Positions 26,214-35,831 of a DNA stretch of 64,000 nucleotides are shown in pieces (position 1 is the first letter of the stretch; each line of letters starts with the position of its first letter). The position numbers and the translations under genes are program-made. Location: positions 1 through 64,000 of the forward strand of contig JAUYKZ010000009.1 of assembly GCA_030704845.1 (NCBI GenBank), written 5' to 3'. This DNA is from an archaeon (GTDB lineage: Archaea > Nanobdellota > Nanobdellia > Woesearchaeales > GW2011-AR9). A model generated the notes under the pieces. It made no database searches. It saw only the letters and a program-made list of their open reading frames with translations, and was not told the origin of the DNA.

Positions 26214-27164
26214 TTATTCTGTTTCTTGATAACTTTGGTACCATTTAACAAAATGTTTAACTCCATCATCAATCGAAACTTTAGGTTTCCAATCAAGTAT
26301 CTTTTTTGATTTTGTACAATCAGCAAAAGTTACCGGAACATCGCCTGCTTGAATTGGCATCAAATGTTTTATAGCGGTCTTACCCAACTCTTTTTCAATA
26401 CAACTGATGAAATAAGATAACTCAACAGTTTCGTCATTACCAAGGTTAAGAATCTCATAACCCGAAACACGATCAATACTTCTAAGTACTCCATCTACAA
26501 TATCTGAAATGTAAGTAAAACTTCTCTTCATCTCTCCATTATTGTAAACATCAATCGGCGTCTCATCAATAATGGCTTTTGTGAATTTATATAATGCCAT
26601 ATCTGGACGCCCCCAAGGACCATAAACCGTAAAGAATCTTAACCCGAAACAATTGAAACCATAAAGATGGTGGTAAGTATACGCATAAAGTTCGTTTGCT
26701 CTTTTAGTCGCAGCATAAAGACTGATAGGTTTATCCACATTATCTTCCTCAGAGAAAGGAGTTTTTTCATTGCCACCATAAACTGAACTAGAAGACGCAT
26801 AAACTATTTTATTAATATCAAACTCTTTCATTAATTGAAGAATAGTTAAAGTGCCCAAAGAGTTTGCTTTTTCATAGGCAAAAGGATTTTCTAAAGAATA
26901 TCTTACCCCTGCTTGCGCAGCTAAGTGACAAACTACATCAAATTTGTGATTTTGAAAAACTGTTTTTAATTTGTCATAATCCCATATTGAAATCTCGTAA
27001 AATGTAATCTGATCTTGGATTTGTTTAAGACGATCTTTTTTTAATTGAAGATTGTAATAACTGTTCATTTCATCAACTACAACTACTGAATCACCACGAG
27101 AAAGAAGAGATTGTATTACATGGAAACCGATAAATCCTGCCCCGCCAGTAACCAAGATATTCAT
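26214..27164 (-). CDS. NAD-dependent UDP-uronate 4-epimerase
   Basis: Short-chain dehydrogenase of 316 aa. GGAGFIGFHV is the N-terminal nucleotide motif, and SSSSVYG with YAATKRANE gives the catalytic Ser/Tyr/Lys set. NSYYNLQLKKDR and AGVRYSLENPFAYEKANSLG are hallmarks of UDP-glucuronate 4-epimerases (GAE/TviC-like). It is co-directional with the UDP-sugar dehydrogenase, so it likely interconverts gluco and galacto uronates. Confidence 0.88.
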   Translation of the reverse strand: MNILVTGGAGFIGFHVIQSLLSRGDSVVVVDEMNSYYNLQLKKDRLKQIQDQITFYEISIWDYDKLKTVFQNHKFDVVCHLAAQAGVRYSLENPFAYEKANSLGTLTILQLMKEFDINKIVYASSSSVYGGNEKTPFSEEDNVDKPISLYAATKRANELYAYTYHHLYGFNCFGLRFFTVYGPWGRPDMALYKFTKAIIDETPIDVYNNGEMKRSFTYISDIVDGVLRSIDRVSGYEILNLGNDETVELSYFISCIEKELGKTAIKHLMPIQAGDVPVTFADCTKSKKILDWKPKVSIDDGVKHFVKWYQSYQETE

Positions 27165-27214
27165 AGAATTGACCCGTCAATAACCATATATAAAAGTTAT
27201 GCAAGGACGAATAT

Positions 27215-27973
<759 letters not shown>

Positions 27974-28138
27974 CTATTTGAAAAATGTTTAAAAGAATTG
28001 TGTAACAAATAACCTAGATTTGAGCAAGGAATGACCTGCGCTTATTAAGTAGGCTTAGTATCTAAGAAGAATTATTTTAATGGTTATTAAGAAATAGATT
28101 TCACAAGCCATATAAATTGGTGTGTTGAGAAGATAACA

Positions 28139-29242
28139 ATGAAGATCTTACTTTCAGCAAAACAACGTGGCTCGACAAATGCACTCGCACCTATTGCTCA
28201 GGAGCTGATTCAAAGAAGACATGCCACCACTATTTACGCTACTGGTAACGATTCGGAAGTTGCCGGTTTTGGGAATCTCGAAATTAATAGAGTGAATGTT
28301 AATGAAGACAATTGCAGAGCATTAGTCAGAGGATATGATGCTGTTGTTGTTGGTTTGTCTGGATTTAATACCCCAGACGGATATTTTCTCAGAGCTACCA
28401 ATAAAGATAAAATTCCCGTTGTCGCGATCCAAGATCAGAACAGCGCATATCAAGACCGCTTGGGAACTAATCCTGCTGATCTACCAACTATATTAGCAGT
28501 TATGGATGAAGACTGTAGAGAAACTGCAAGAAAAGAATTAGGAGATGAAGCAGCAAAAAGATGTCAGGTTATTGGCTGGACGGCGTTTGATAGTTATGCC
28601 AAATTACGAGAAGATTTTACCGAACAAAGACGAGAAGAACTTCTTAATAAATTAGGATTAAATCCGGAAGAGCTAGTTTACTTCCATGCTACTCAGAATA
28701 TTCATCCTAATTCGACTTATATGAAGCGCAGTGTTAGTCCTGATAATGAAAAAATTAAAGGTTTTCTTTATGAATGTAAGGTAACCCAATTTACGTTTGA
28801 GGCTGCATCTGATTTAGGAGTAAAACTAATAATTAAGCCTCATCCAGGGGAAGAGTTTGAACAGAACTTCACGGAAGAATTGACATTAAAACATGGATTT
28901 ATATATTTGCTATCAAAATCCTGCAACACTCAGGAATTAATACTAGCTTCTTATTCAGTTACGGCAGGAAGAAGCACTTGTCTAACTGAAGCAACTCTTC
29001 TTGATAAAAATACTGGAGCCATCCTTCCAGATATCGCTGGAAAAGAATGGAGTTCTGCCTCCCCAGCAGTAGCTCTTAATGCTATTCCGGTTACTTATCA
29101 TTGGAACGGAATAAGAGGTATTTTAGAAGGGGTTACTACCTTAAATAAAACAGTTCAGCAAAGATTGGCTGAAGATAGGAAGAGATTTTCTGTTGATGGA
29201 AAAGCTAGTCAAAGATTAGTTGATTTAATTGAAGAATTGTAA
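28139..29242 (+). CDS. Putative GT-B-like glycosyltransferase or glycan synthase
   Basis: A 367-aa soluble protein without a firm family assignment. The N-terminus (KILLSAKQRGSTNALAPIAQEL) and IIKPHPGEEFEQN followed by SYSVTAGRSTCLTEATLL resemble GT-B enzymes of the CDP-glycerol glycerophosphotransferase/2-epimerase-like group, where HP and the Ser/Thr-rich loop bind donor phosphate. A TATA-like CATATAAATT lies about 30 bp upstream. A glycan role is inferred from motifs and location. Confidence 0.6.
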   Translation: MKILLSAKQRGSTNALAPIAQELIQRRHATTIYATGNDSEVAGFGNLEINRVNVNEDNCRALVRGYDAVVVGLSGFNTPDGYFLRATNKDKIPVVAIQDQNSAYQDRLGTNPADLPTILAVMDEDCRETARKELGDEAAKRCQVIGWTAFDSYAKLREDFTEQRREELLNKLGLNPEELVYFHATQNIHPNSTYMKRSVSPDNEKIKGFLYECKVTQFTFEAASDLGVKLIIKPHPGEEFEQNFTEELTLKHGFIYLLSKSCNTQELILASYSVTAGRSTCLTEATLLDKNTGAILPDIAGKEWSSASPAVALNAIPVTYHWNGIRGILEGVTTLNKTVQQRLAEDRKRFSVDGKASQRLVDLIEEL

Positions 29243-29280
29243 AACAATTCAATTTTATAGTTGATTATCATTTAAAAAAT

Positions 29281-29397
29281 ATGTCTACGACAACCTACCT
29301 TTTTGACTTTGATGATACACTCATTAGCACAAAAATTTACTCTGATATTTATGAACCAATTCTACTGATGATTCAAAATAGGAATTTAAAAAGAAAG
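29281..29397 (+). pseudogene. Truncated HAD-hydrolase N-terminus
   Basis: About 39 codons encode a HAD start (YLFDFDDTLISTK, the DxDxT motif). The frame then runs directly into the minus-strand 5S rRNA gene, and the rest of the frame (to 29574) is antisense rRNA rather than protein-like. No remaining HAD motifs are found downstream. The fragment therefore looks like the 5' stub of a gene cut by the rearrangement that placed the 5S gene here. A short real protein is unlikely. Confidence 0.65.
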
Positions 29398-29398
29398 G

Positions 29399-29508
29399 TG
29401 GACAGCTTACTGGATTTCCCGCGTAATGCAGTACACTCCGGTACGGAGGCGTCCTTAACTACCGTGTTCGAAATGGGAACGGGTGAACTACGCCCCTATG
29501 GCCGTCCA
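29399..29508 (-). rRNA. rrf: 5S ribosomal RNA
   Basis: Recognised on the minus strand from the conserved loop region CCCATTTCGAACACGG, the CATAGGGGCG 5' region, GTACCGGAGTGTACTG, and GCGGGAAATCC near the 3' end. The terminal helix pairs TGGACGGC (29508-29501) with GCTGTCCA (29406-29399), with one G-U. The length of about 110 nt is slightly short. A TATA box lies 25 bp upstream. No 16S or 23S sequence is in the window, so the gene is unlinked and independently transcribed. Confidence 0.93.
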
Positions 29509-29529
29509 ATTGCTTCGATTAGGAGGTTA

Positions 29530-29537
29530 TTTATAAA
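29530..29537 (-). promoter_or_regulatory. TATA box of the 5S rRNA gene
   Basis: TTTATAAA is centred about 25 bp before the 5S 5' end at 29508, the standard archaeal TBP spacing. Confidence 0.75.
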
Positions 29538-29625
29538 CTTTATCCTTGATTCTGAAAAATTCAATAGAAAGTGAACCCTAACCCAGTACGATAACTTTTA
29601 AAACAAAAGGAGTTATCCACCTACC

Positions 29626-30534
29626 ATGAACGAAGAAATTCTCCAAAAATGCATCAAAGCTGGGAAAATTGCTGCTCAAGTACGCCGAGAAGGAACCGCA
29701 AAATTATCCGTTCCAGGGACTTCTATCCTTGAAGTAATGGATTATTGTGAAAAAAGAATTATTGATCTTGGAGGACAAATTGCCTGGGCTCAATATGCTT
29801 TGAATGAAGCTGCTGCTCACGGTTGCCCATTGGAAGATAGTACCGAAGTTACTAAAGAAGGAGATCTCCTTAAGGTAGATATCGGTGTTCATCAAGATGG
29901 CTGGATTGCAGATAATGCAATGACTATCGAAGTTAAATCAAATAAATATTCCAACCTGATTAAAGCATCAAAGAATGCTTTGAAAGCAACCATAAAACTA
30001 GTTGAACCTGGAAGACAATTATGGGAATTGGGAGAAGCCCAATCTTCAGAAGTTGAAGCTTTAGGTTTTACGACAATAAAGAATTTATCTGGTCATACTC
30101 TGGAACAATATAAAGTCCACGGGGGAGTTACAATACCCTCATTTAATAATAAAAATAAAACCGAATTAAAAGAAGGATGGCAAATCGCCATTGAACCTTT
30201 CGCCACTGACGGAGATGGATTTGTGAAAGAGAAAGACCCAGCCACAGTTTTCATGATGTACCAGCAAAAAGGACTAAGGTCAGTCCAAGCTAGAAAAATT
30301 GCCGAAGAGGTAACTCCATTAAATGGTATGCCCTTCACTACTAGGTGGCTCACCAGAAAATTTGGTAAAGGAACTACAGCTCTAGGATTAAGAGAATTAC
30401 AAAGAGTAAGAGCCATCGAATCTTACCCGCTTTTAGTAGAAAGAAGAGGGGGTATGATCACCCAGTTTGAACATTCGATGATTGTCGGCAAGAAAACGTT
30501 AGTTTATACTCGTCATGAAGATGACAAGTGGTAA
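29626..30534 (+). CDS. map: Methionine aminopeptidase, type II
   Basis: Removes initiator Met from nascent proteins. It has 302 aa. The five metal ligands are visible: Asp in KVDIGVHQDG, Asp in WIADNAM, His in LSGHTLEQY, Glu in AIEPFA and Glu in TQFEHSM. The roughly 60-residue helical insertion typical of MetAP2 lies between the His and the last Glu. AAGGAGT is about 13 nt upstream, a long spacing. Confidence 0.95.
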   Translation: MNEEILQKCIKAGKIAAQVRREGTAKLSVPGTSILEVMDYCEKRIIDLGGQIAWAQYALNEAAAHGCPLEDSTEVTKEGDLLKVDIGVHQDGWIADNAMTIEVKSNKYSNLIKASKNALKATIKLVEPGRQLWELGEAQSSEVEALGFTTIKNLSGHTLEQYKVHGGVTIPSFNNKNKTELKEGWQIAIEPFATDGDGFVKEKDPATVFMMYQQKGLRSVQARKIAEEVTPLNGMPFTTRWLTRKFGKGTTALGLRELQRVRAIESYPLLVERRGGMITQFEHSMIVGKKTLVYTRHEDDKW

Positions 30535-30549
30535 TTTCTGATTTAAATA

Positions 30550-30717
30550 TTATTTTTTCTTCATTCTAGGAAGAATAACATAAGTAAATAAAGCTCCCAA
30601 AATTAAAATTATCCAGAAAATTAGGGGCGAGATTATTGTAAAAGAAAAAAGAATCAAATTAATCACTACAATAAAAATCACAACTAATCCAATGATTCTA
30701 TGCAATCCCCAAGTCAT
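30550..30717 (-). CDS. 55-aa two-helix membrane protein coupled to hisS
   Basis: The start codon overlaps the hisS stop as ATGA (30717-30714), and the ORF runs to TAA at 30550. The protein starts MTWGLHRIIG and has two hydrophobic segments, at about residues 9-27 and 31-48, with a basic tail RMKKK. It is unassigned to any family. The overlap indicates translational coupling with hisS. Confidence 0.65.
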   Translation of the reverse strand: MTWGLHRIIGLVVIFIVVINLILFSFTIISPLIFWIILILGALFTYVILPRMKKK

Positions 30718-31988
30718 TGTAGTTTCTTCACCGCCTGAGCCAGACTTAGTAATTGTTCAGTCCCGGATACCATGTCACGAAGAAGAACTTTATTTTTCTT
30801 TAATTCATTCTCCCCAATAATTAAAACCTTAGATATCCCCAACGAATTTGCATATTCTAAATTCTTACTAACTCCCTTACTGATAAGTGCAAAATCAACA
30901 GAAATTCCTTTTTCTCTTAATTCCTGAGCAATTAGGATAGATTTTTCTTCAGTATTAATGGGTAAAACTAAAACTTTAGCAACCGTCTTTTTAGTTAATG
31001 GAGTTTTATTTTTTAAAACTTCCATTAAAGGAGTAAGACCAAATGAAACTCCCACCGCTGGAATTTCTCTATTGCCACCAACAAAATTTCCAATCATTTG
31101 ATCGTATCTTCCTCCTCCCGCAATTGAAGAATTAACTGTGCTTTTTGTGGCATAAGCTTCAATTACAGTTCCAGTGTAATATGCCTGGCCTCTTGCTAAA
31201 GAAACGTCAAAATCAATCTCTTTGATTTTCAACAGTTTAAGATAATTCAGAATGATTTCTAATTCACGTATTCCTTCTTTACCCCCTTCATCAGTTAGAT
31301 TTTTCTTAATGGAAGAAAGAGTAGTTTTATCTGAAATAAACGAGAATAATTTTTTTATTTGAGAGGGAGTATAACCTTTATCTCTCATTTCTTTTTCGAC
31401 ACCAACCTGACCTATTTTGTCAAGTTTATCTAAAGCAATAAGAGCTCCTTTAACATCTTTAATCCCAGCTTGATTTAGAATGCCGTTTAGAATTTTACGA
31501 TTGTTTATCTTGATTATAAAAGGGATTTCTAACTCTCTAAAAACTGATGTTAAAATTGAAATTAATTCCACTTCCGCCATCATTGAACGAGAACCGACCA
31601 CATCAACATCACACTGCCAGAATTCTCTTTCTCTCCCTAATTTAATTGGACCATCACGAAAAACAGGACCAATTTGAGAAGATTTAAATGGCATTTTTAT
31701 GGTAGGATTCATTGCAACATATCTTGCCAAAGAAGTAGTCATTTCAAATCTTAATCCTAATTTTCTCCCACCTTGATCTTCCAACATAAATGTTTCTTTT
31801 AATGCATCACTATCTGCTCCGGCTCCAAATTTTGCAGCAAGAGTTTCATAACGTTCAATCGTTGGAGTTTCTAGCGGTGAAAAACCAGATAATTCGAAAG
31901 TTTTTCGGATAGTGTCCACTACTTGATTCTTAAGAATTTTTTCTTCCGGCGGCAAATCACGCACACCTTTCGCAGTTTGAAAATTCAT
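30714..31988 (-). CDS. hisS: Histidyl-tRNA synthetase, archaeal/eukaryotic type
   Basis: Class II aminoacyl-tRNA synthetase of 424 aa. GVRDLPPEE is the N-terminal HisRS signature, FRDGPIKLGREREFWQCDVDVVG is motif 2 with the catalytic Arg, and RGQAYYTGTV, GGGRYDQM and the motif 3 region AVGVSFGLTPL follow. The anticodon-binding domain starts at about residue 330. I chose the ATG at 31988 because GGAGGAT precedes it; the ATG at 32003 lies upstream of that ribosome-binding site. Two tRNA-His genes lie 83 and 347 bp upstream on the same strand. Confidence 0.95.
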   Translation of the reverse strand: MNFQTAKGVRDLPPEEKILKNQVVDTIRKTFELSGFSPLETPTIERYETLAAKFGAGADSDALKETFMLEDQGGRKLGLRFEMTTSLARYVAMNPTIKMPFKSSQIGPVFRDGPIKLGREREFWQCDVDVVGSRSMMAEVELISILTSVFRELEIPFIIKINNRKILNGILNQAGIKDVKGALIALDKLDKIGQVGVEKEMRDKGYTPSQIKKLFSFISDKTTLSSIKKNLTDEGGKEGIRELEIILNYLKLLKIKEIDFDVSLARGQAYYTGTVIEAYATKSTVNSSIAGGGRYDQMIGNFVGGNREIPAVGVSFGLTPLMEVLKNKTPLTKKTVAKVLVLPINTEEKSILIAQELREKGISVDFALISKGVSKNLEYANSLGISKVLIIGENELKKNKVLLRDMVSGTEQLLSLAQAVKKLQ

Positions 31989-32071
31989 TTTATTATCCTC
32001 CATATGTTATTTTCTTTATTTATATATCTTACTTATAGTTTGACTTTCATATCTCCAGATCTGTTATTGAG

Positions 32072-32143
32072 GCCTGCCGAGGAGAATTGAACTCCTGTCT
32101 CTTGAATCACAGTCAAGAATCTTACCATTAGACGACGGCAAGC
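32072..32143 (-). tRNA. tRNA-His (GTG), A37 type
   Basis: Folded by eye. The acceptor is C1-G7 with 66-72, including one T-G pair, plus an encoded G-1 (32143) opposite C73 (32072). The D loop has GG and the anticodon stem is CTTGA/TCAAG with loop CTGTGAT (anticodon GTG, A at 37). The T loop is TTCAATT and there is no intron. The G-1:C73 pair is the HisRS identity element. It differs in nearly every stem from the other tRNA-His at 32336, so it is not a recent duplicate. Confidence 0.92.
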
Positions 32144-32335
32144 ATAATTAGAAATTAATGTGGAAGCTTTCGCTCTACTGATGATGAATTCTATTTAAAA
32201 AAATAGGTTGACAACTAGAAAAAAGATTACCGACAGTGAATACAATCACTTCTGGTTTGTGTTGCCATTTTAATTTAAGAAGATATAAACTATTTAAATG
32301 TTTCTATCGCTGTAACTAGATAGTAAGAAAAATGG

Positions 32336-32408
32336 GGCGGCCACGGGGAATCGAACCCCGATTTGGGGATCCACAGTCCCCCATTCTAACCGTTAAACTA
32401 TGGCCGCC
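32336..32408 (-). tRNA. tRNA-His (GTG), G37 type
   Basis: The acceptor GCGGCCA pairs fully with 66-72, with encoded G-1 (32408) opposite C73 (32336). The anticodon stem is GGGGA/TCCCC, the loop CTGTGGA (anticodon GTG, G37 as in typical archaeal tRNA-His), and the T arm CGGGG-TTCGATT-CCCCG. There is no intron. It is GC-rich compared with its surroundings, as expected of a functional archaeal tRNA. Confidence 0.95.
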
Positions 32409-32415
32409 AATACAA

Positions 32416-32509
32416 TATACTAAAATGTGTTAGATTTCGAATATATTAACGCATTTTATATATATAAAGTGCCAAAAATAAGTTCGAAAGCTTTGGCACT
32501 TTAGTATAT
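32416..32509 (+). repeat. Two-hairpin repeat, copy 2
   Basis: Hairpin 1 pairs AAAATGTGTTA (422-432 within 32 kb) with TAACGCATTTT (447-457); one C-to-T change leaves a wobble pair. Hairpin 2 pairs AAAGTGCCAAA (466-476) with TTTGGCACTTT (492-502). Both loops contain TTCGAA. The edges are TATACTAAA and TTTAGTATA. It lies between tRNA-His and the phospholipid fusion gene. Confidence 0.92.
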
Positions 32510-32542
32510 CATAAAACGGGAGCTTATTTAAAAAAGTAACTA

Positions 32543-34000
32543 TCAAATCATCAATACTTTCTGTTTCCTAACTACTTTTATCTTAATCCACCTAGTTTTA
32601 CCTAAATATTCTCCGCCAGCATGAATCGGGAAGGGATTATCACTTCTTACCTCTATAACCTTACCATGTAAAGGTAGAATAGGAGAATGATTCAAATTAA
32701 ATGAAGATAATAATAAGGCCCATAATCTGAGTGGTTTATTAAAGAAGGTTGAATGAGTATTTATACAAGCTAAACCATACACCAACCCATCATCAGGATA
32801 TACTTTTCCAATTAAACATTTTAATCCCAAACCATAATTTGGAATTTTGCCCAGAGTTAAATTAACACAATTTTTCCATTCGTATTTTTTATCATCAACT
32901 TTACAATTAAAATGAAAAACCGAATTAGAATGAATAAGAACCTTTAATCCTCCCCTGAAATAATCAAGAAGACCATATTGAGTTCTTTTCTTAGAACTCA
33001 AATTGATTACTTCTGCATCAATACCGGCAGCCACCAGAATCGTCTGAATTTTTCCATTTTCCCACTCTAATTCTAAGATGTCAAGCTGTTCTTCTTGAAA
33101 ATTGAATCTAGAACGAAGATATTCAAATCGTTTTCCTTTATAGAAATAAAAATAAAAAGCATTAGCTGCTCCAAATGGGAAAAATCCCAACCGCTTATTA
33201 GAGAATGGTTTATAATTTAAAGCGCCTTCGAAAGAACCATCTCCCCCCGCAATGATAATATTTTTTATTGATTTAATTTTATCGGAAATGCCCCCAAACA
33301 TATTTCTTCTCGTAGAGAGATAAATGATGGGAGCATTTCTACGGCGAGAAAAAACTCTTAGAAGATGTCTTCGATAAACGTCATAATATCCGCGAGATCT
33401 TTTATTAGCAAGAATAACCATTGATTCATTTACGGATTTTCTTTCTCTTTTCAAACGTCTGCGAATTTTAATATAACCGACTAGAGTATGGATCACTGAA
33501 AGTAGTGCAACCAGCAACGCACAAAGAATAGTTATCACCAGAACTTGATTAACAAATAAATCTGATAACGACAACCTGTAGAAAAAACTTAATTCCTTTA
33601 ATAATAAAGCAAGAACAATTCCATATTGGGTGGTAATCAATGTTCTTGCGTAAACAATAATTCCTTTAACATGTGATTCTTCTTGTGCTAACAACCAACG
33701 GAGAATAGCGATTATAATATCTCTCCCTACAAAAATGGAAAGAACAACTCCAGAAAATTTATCTTGGATTGTAAAAAATAGTAAAAGACCCATCACTAAG
33801 ATTTTATCTGCAAATGGATCAAAGAACGATCCAACTCGATCAATATATTTGAGAAGAAAATAATCGACAATATCTGTAAAGATAGCCATAATCATTATCA
33901 AGAAGGCCCAAATCATTGAACCTGCGGTATTATTCAACAGAAAATAGATTATCAAAGGAAGAGCTATAATCCTTAAAGTTGTGATTAATCGCTCTAACAT
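32543..34000 (-). CDS. CDP-alcohol phosphatidyltransferase / lipid kinase fusion
   Basis: A 485-aa fusion. Residues 1-185 are a membrane CDP-alcohol phosphatidyltransferase-like domain. The acidic core keeps DIVD and GSFFDPFAD, but the usual DG and AR positions of the DGxxAR box read DY and LK. Residues 195-485 are a DAGK/NAD-kinase-fold domain with IIIAGGDGSFEGALN (GGDGT-type nucleotide site), FPFGAANAF (usual PxGTxN) and HAGGEYLG. The single ORF is open throughout, with no internal start signal, so this is a real fusion. It likely makes or phosphorylates a membrane lipid headgroup. Confidence 0.82.
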   Translation of the reverse strand: MLERLITTLRIIALPLIIYFLLNNTAGSMIWAFLIMIMAIFTDIVDYFLLKYIDRVGSFFDPFADKILVMGLLLFFTIQDKFSGVVLSIFVGRDIIIAILRWLLAQEESHVKGIIVYARTLITTQYGIVLALLLKELSFFYRLSLSDLFVNQVLVITILCALLVALLSVIHTLVGYIKIRRRLKRERKSVNESMVILANKRSRGYYDVYRRHLLRVFSRRRNAPIIYLSTRRNMFGGISDKIKSIKNIIIAGGDGSFEGALNYKPFSNKRLGFFPFGAANAFYFYFYKGKRFEYLRSRFNFQEEQLDILELEWENGKIQTILVAAGIDAEVINLSSKKRTQYGLLDYFRGGLKVLIHSNSVFHFNCKVDDKKYEWKNCVNLTLGKIPNYGLGLKCLIGKVYPDDGLVYGLACINTHSTFFNKPLRLWALLLSSFNLNHSPILPLHGKVIEVRSDNPFPIHAGGEYLGKTRWIKIKVVRKQKVLMI

Positions 34001-34057
34001 CTACTGATAAAATACGAATGTAAATAAAAAGGTTTAGTTTAAACAGATTGCAAGAAC

Positions 34058-35665
34058 CTACATCATATCTCCGTGAGGTGGCATCTGTGGCCTGTTTTGT
34101 TGTTGACCGCTTGAAATAACGTCATCAATTCTTAGAATCATTTCAGCCACTTCTGCTGCACTCGAAAGAGCCTGTGTTTTAATTTTCAATGGTTCAATAA
34201 CACCTTCTTCCCAAGCATCCATTATTCCGCCATTGAAAACGTTTACTCCAGCCCAGGTTCTTTGTTGATCATGAGCCGATCGAAGTTGAATTAACACGTC
34301 AATTTGATCTAAACCCGCATTCTCGGCTAAAGTTCTCGGAATAACTTCCATTGCTTCAGCAAATGCTTGGACCGCTAATTGTTCCCTTCCTTTCAAAGTT
34401 GCCGCATAACTTCGAATGCCTTTAGCTAATTCCATTTCAATCGAACCAGCTCCAGCTACAACTTTCCCATCTCTGATGGCAGCTGCTACATCCCCAAGAG
34501 CATCAGTTACAGCCCGCTTAATTTCTTCCGCAACATGTTCGGTTGCTCCCCTTACAAGAAGAGTAACAGCTTTAGGATTTTTACATTTTTCAATGAAAAT
34601 CATTTGTTCACTGGCAATAGTTACTTCTTTAACTACTCCCGCAAAACCTAAATCAGTTTCAGTAAGTTCTTTCAAATTGGCAACAATCGTTGCACTAGTA
34701 GCGTAACTTAATTTCTCCATATCACTTTTCTTGACTCTTCTTGCTGCAAGAATTCCAGCTTTGCTAAGGAAGTGTTGAGCCACATCATCAATTCCACGTT
34801 GACAGAAAACCACGGTTGCTCCTACACTTTTTATCTTGTTAACCATCTCGCGAAGAATTCTTTCTTCTTGATCTAAAAATGCTGTTAATTGACTGGGATC
34901 AGTAATTTGGATTTTTGCATCAATCTCAGTATTTTTTATTTCCAATGGACAATCTAAAAGAACAACTTTAGCTTGTTCAACTTTCTCTGGCATGGATGGA
35001 TGAACACGTTCTTTATCAATGACAATACCTTCAATTAATTCACTTTTTTCCACACTTTCCCCAACTACTCTTTCTACTTTAATATTAGAAAGATTTACGG
35101 AAGTACCAACAGCAATACTTCTCACTGCTTTCACAATCAATTCTGCTAAACTTTCTCTTCGTGATTCAGCACCTTTTCCGGTCATGGCAGTGATGGCAAT
35201 ATTTTTTAAAATTAATTCGCTATCTATGGTAATATTTCTTGCAAGATGTTGTAATATTTTCTGGGCTTCAACTTCCGCTAATCGATATCCTCGAGCTAAA
35301 ACAGTTGGATGAATTTCTTGATCTAAAAGGTCTTCCGCTTTCTTAAGCAATTCTCCGGCAATAACAACAGCAGTCGTAGTTCCATCACCAACTGCATCTT
35401 CTTGGGTCTGAGCTACTTCCACGACCATTTTAGCGGCCGGGTGATCAATTTGCATCTCTCTAAGGATAGTTACCCCGTCATTAGTTACGATAACTTGCCC
35501 AAGGGCATCTACAAGCATCTTATCCATCCCTTTCGGACCTAAAGTAGTTCTTACCGTTTGAGCTACAGCTTTCGCAGCGGCAATATTATTACGTTGAGCG
35601 TCCCTGCCAGAAGTTCTTCTGGTATCTTCAGGCAAGATAAAAATTGGTTGAATATTATTTGACAT
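34058..35665 (-). CDS. thsA: Thermosome (group II chaperonin) subunit
   Basis: ATP-dependent folding chaperonin of 535 aa. [15 protein letters not shown] and [16 protein letters not shown] form the nucleotide pocket, and [12 protein letters not shown] is conserved in the family. The tail is PPHGDMM, a reduced version of the usual GGM repeats. The ATG at 35665 is chosen because GGGGGTG is six bases upstream; a GTG at 35680 is in frame. A TATA box lies at 35707-35714. Confidence 0.96.
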   Translation of the reverse strand: MSNNIQPIFILPEDTRRTSGRDAQRNNIAAAKAVAQTVRTTLGPKGMDKMLVDALGQVIVTNDGVTILREMQIDHPAAKMVVEVAQTQEDAVGDGTTTAVVIAGELLKKAEDLLDQEIHPTVLARGYRLAEVEAQKILQHLARNITIDSELILKNIAITAMTGKGAESRRESLAELIVKAVRSIAVGTSVNLSNIKVERVVGESVEKSELIEGIVIDKERVHPSMPEKVEQAKVVLLDCPLEIKNTEIDAKIQITDPSQLTAFLDQEERILREMVNKIKSVGATVVFCQRGIDDVAQHFLSKAGILAARRVKKSDMEKLSYATSATIVANLKELTETDLGFAGVVKEVTIASEQMIFIEKCKNPKAVTLLVRGATEHVAEEIKRAVTDALGDVAAAIRDGKVVAGAGSIEMELAKGIRSYAATLKGREQLAVQAFAEAMEVIPRTLAENAGLDQIDVLIQLRSAHDQQRTWAGVNVFNGGIMDAWEEGVIEPLKIKTQALSSAAEVAEMILRIDDVISSGQQQNRPQMPPHGDMM

Positions 35666-35706
35666 ATTTGACACCCCCACAGTGTAGTTATTTTTACGAG
35701 AGTCTT

Positions 35707-35714
35707 TTTATAAA
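35707..35714 (-). promoter_or_regulatory. TATA box of the thermosome gene
   Basis: TTTATAAA on the minus strand, about 45 bp before the ATG at 35665. It predicts a transcript start near 35685 and a leader of about 20 nt that contains GGGGGTG. Confidence 0.6.
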
Positions 35715-35800
35715 GATTATGGAAGATAAAATGAATTATGATTCTAAAAGATTGCAACAAAAATCCTCACTTAGATTTCACCACACCACCACAATAATCT

Positions 35801-35831
35801 TTATTAACTCTCAACTGTTGAAAGTTAATAA
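35801..35831. promoter_or_regulatory. 31-bp palindrome before the metallo-hydrolase gene
   Basis: Two 15-bp arms about a single central T at 35816 match at 14 of 15 positions (arms begin TTATTAACT and end AGTTAATAA). It ends 10 bp before the ATG at 35842 and covers the expected TATA-to-start region of that gene. This is an operator-like site or an mRNA hairpin. Confidence 0.6.

Noticed and set aside
29281-29574. A 97-aa plus-strand protein-coding frame
   Set aside because: Beyond about residue 39 it is the antisense of the 5S rRNA gene. Only the N-terminal HAD-like stub is kept, as a pseudogene fragment.
32144-32335. Possible C/D-box RNA between the two tRNA-His genes (ATGATGA-like motif, hairpin near 32240)
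   Set aside because: Only one convincing box; no D box at the right spacing and no clear guide. Not enough to call.
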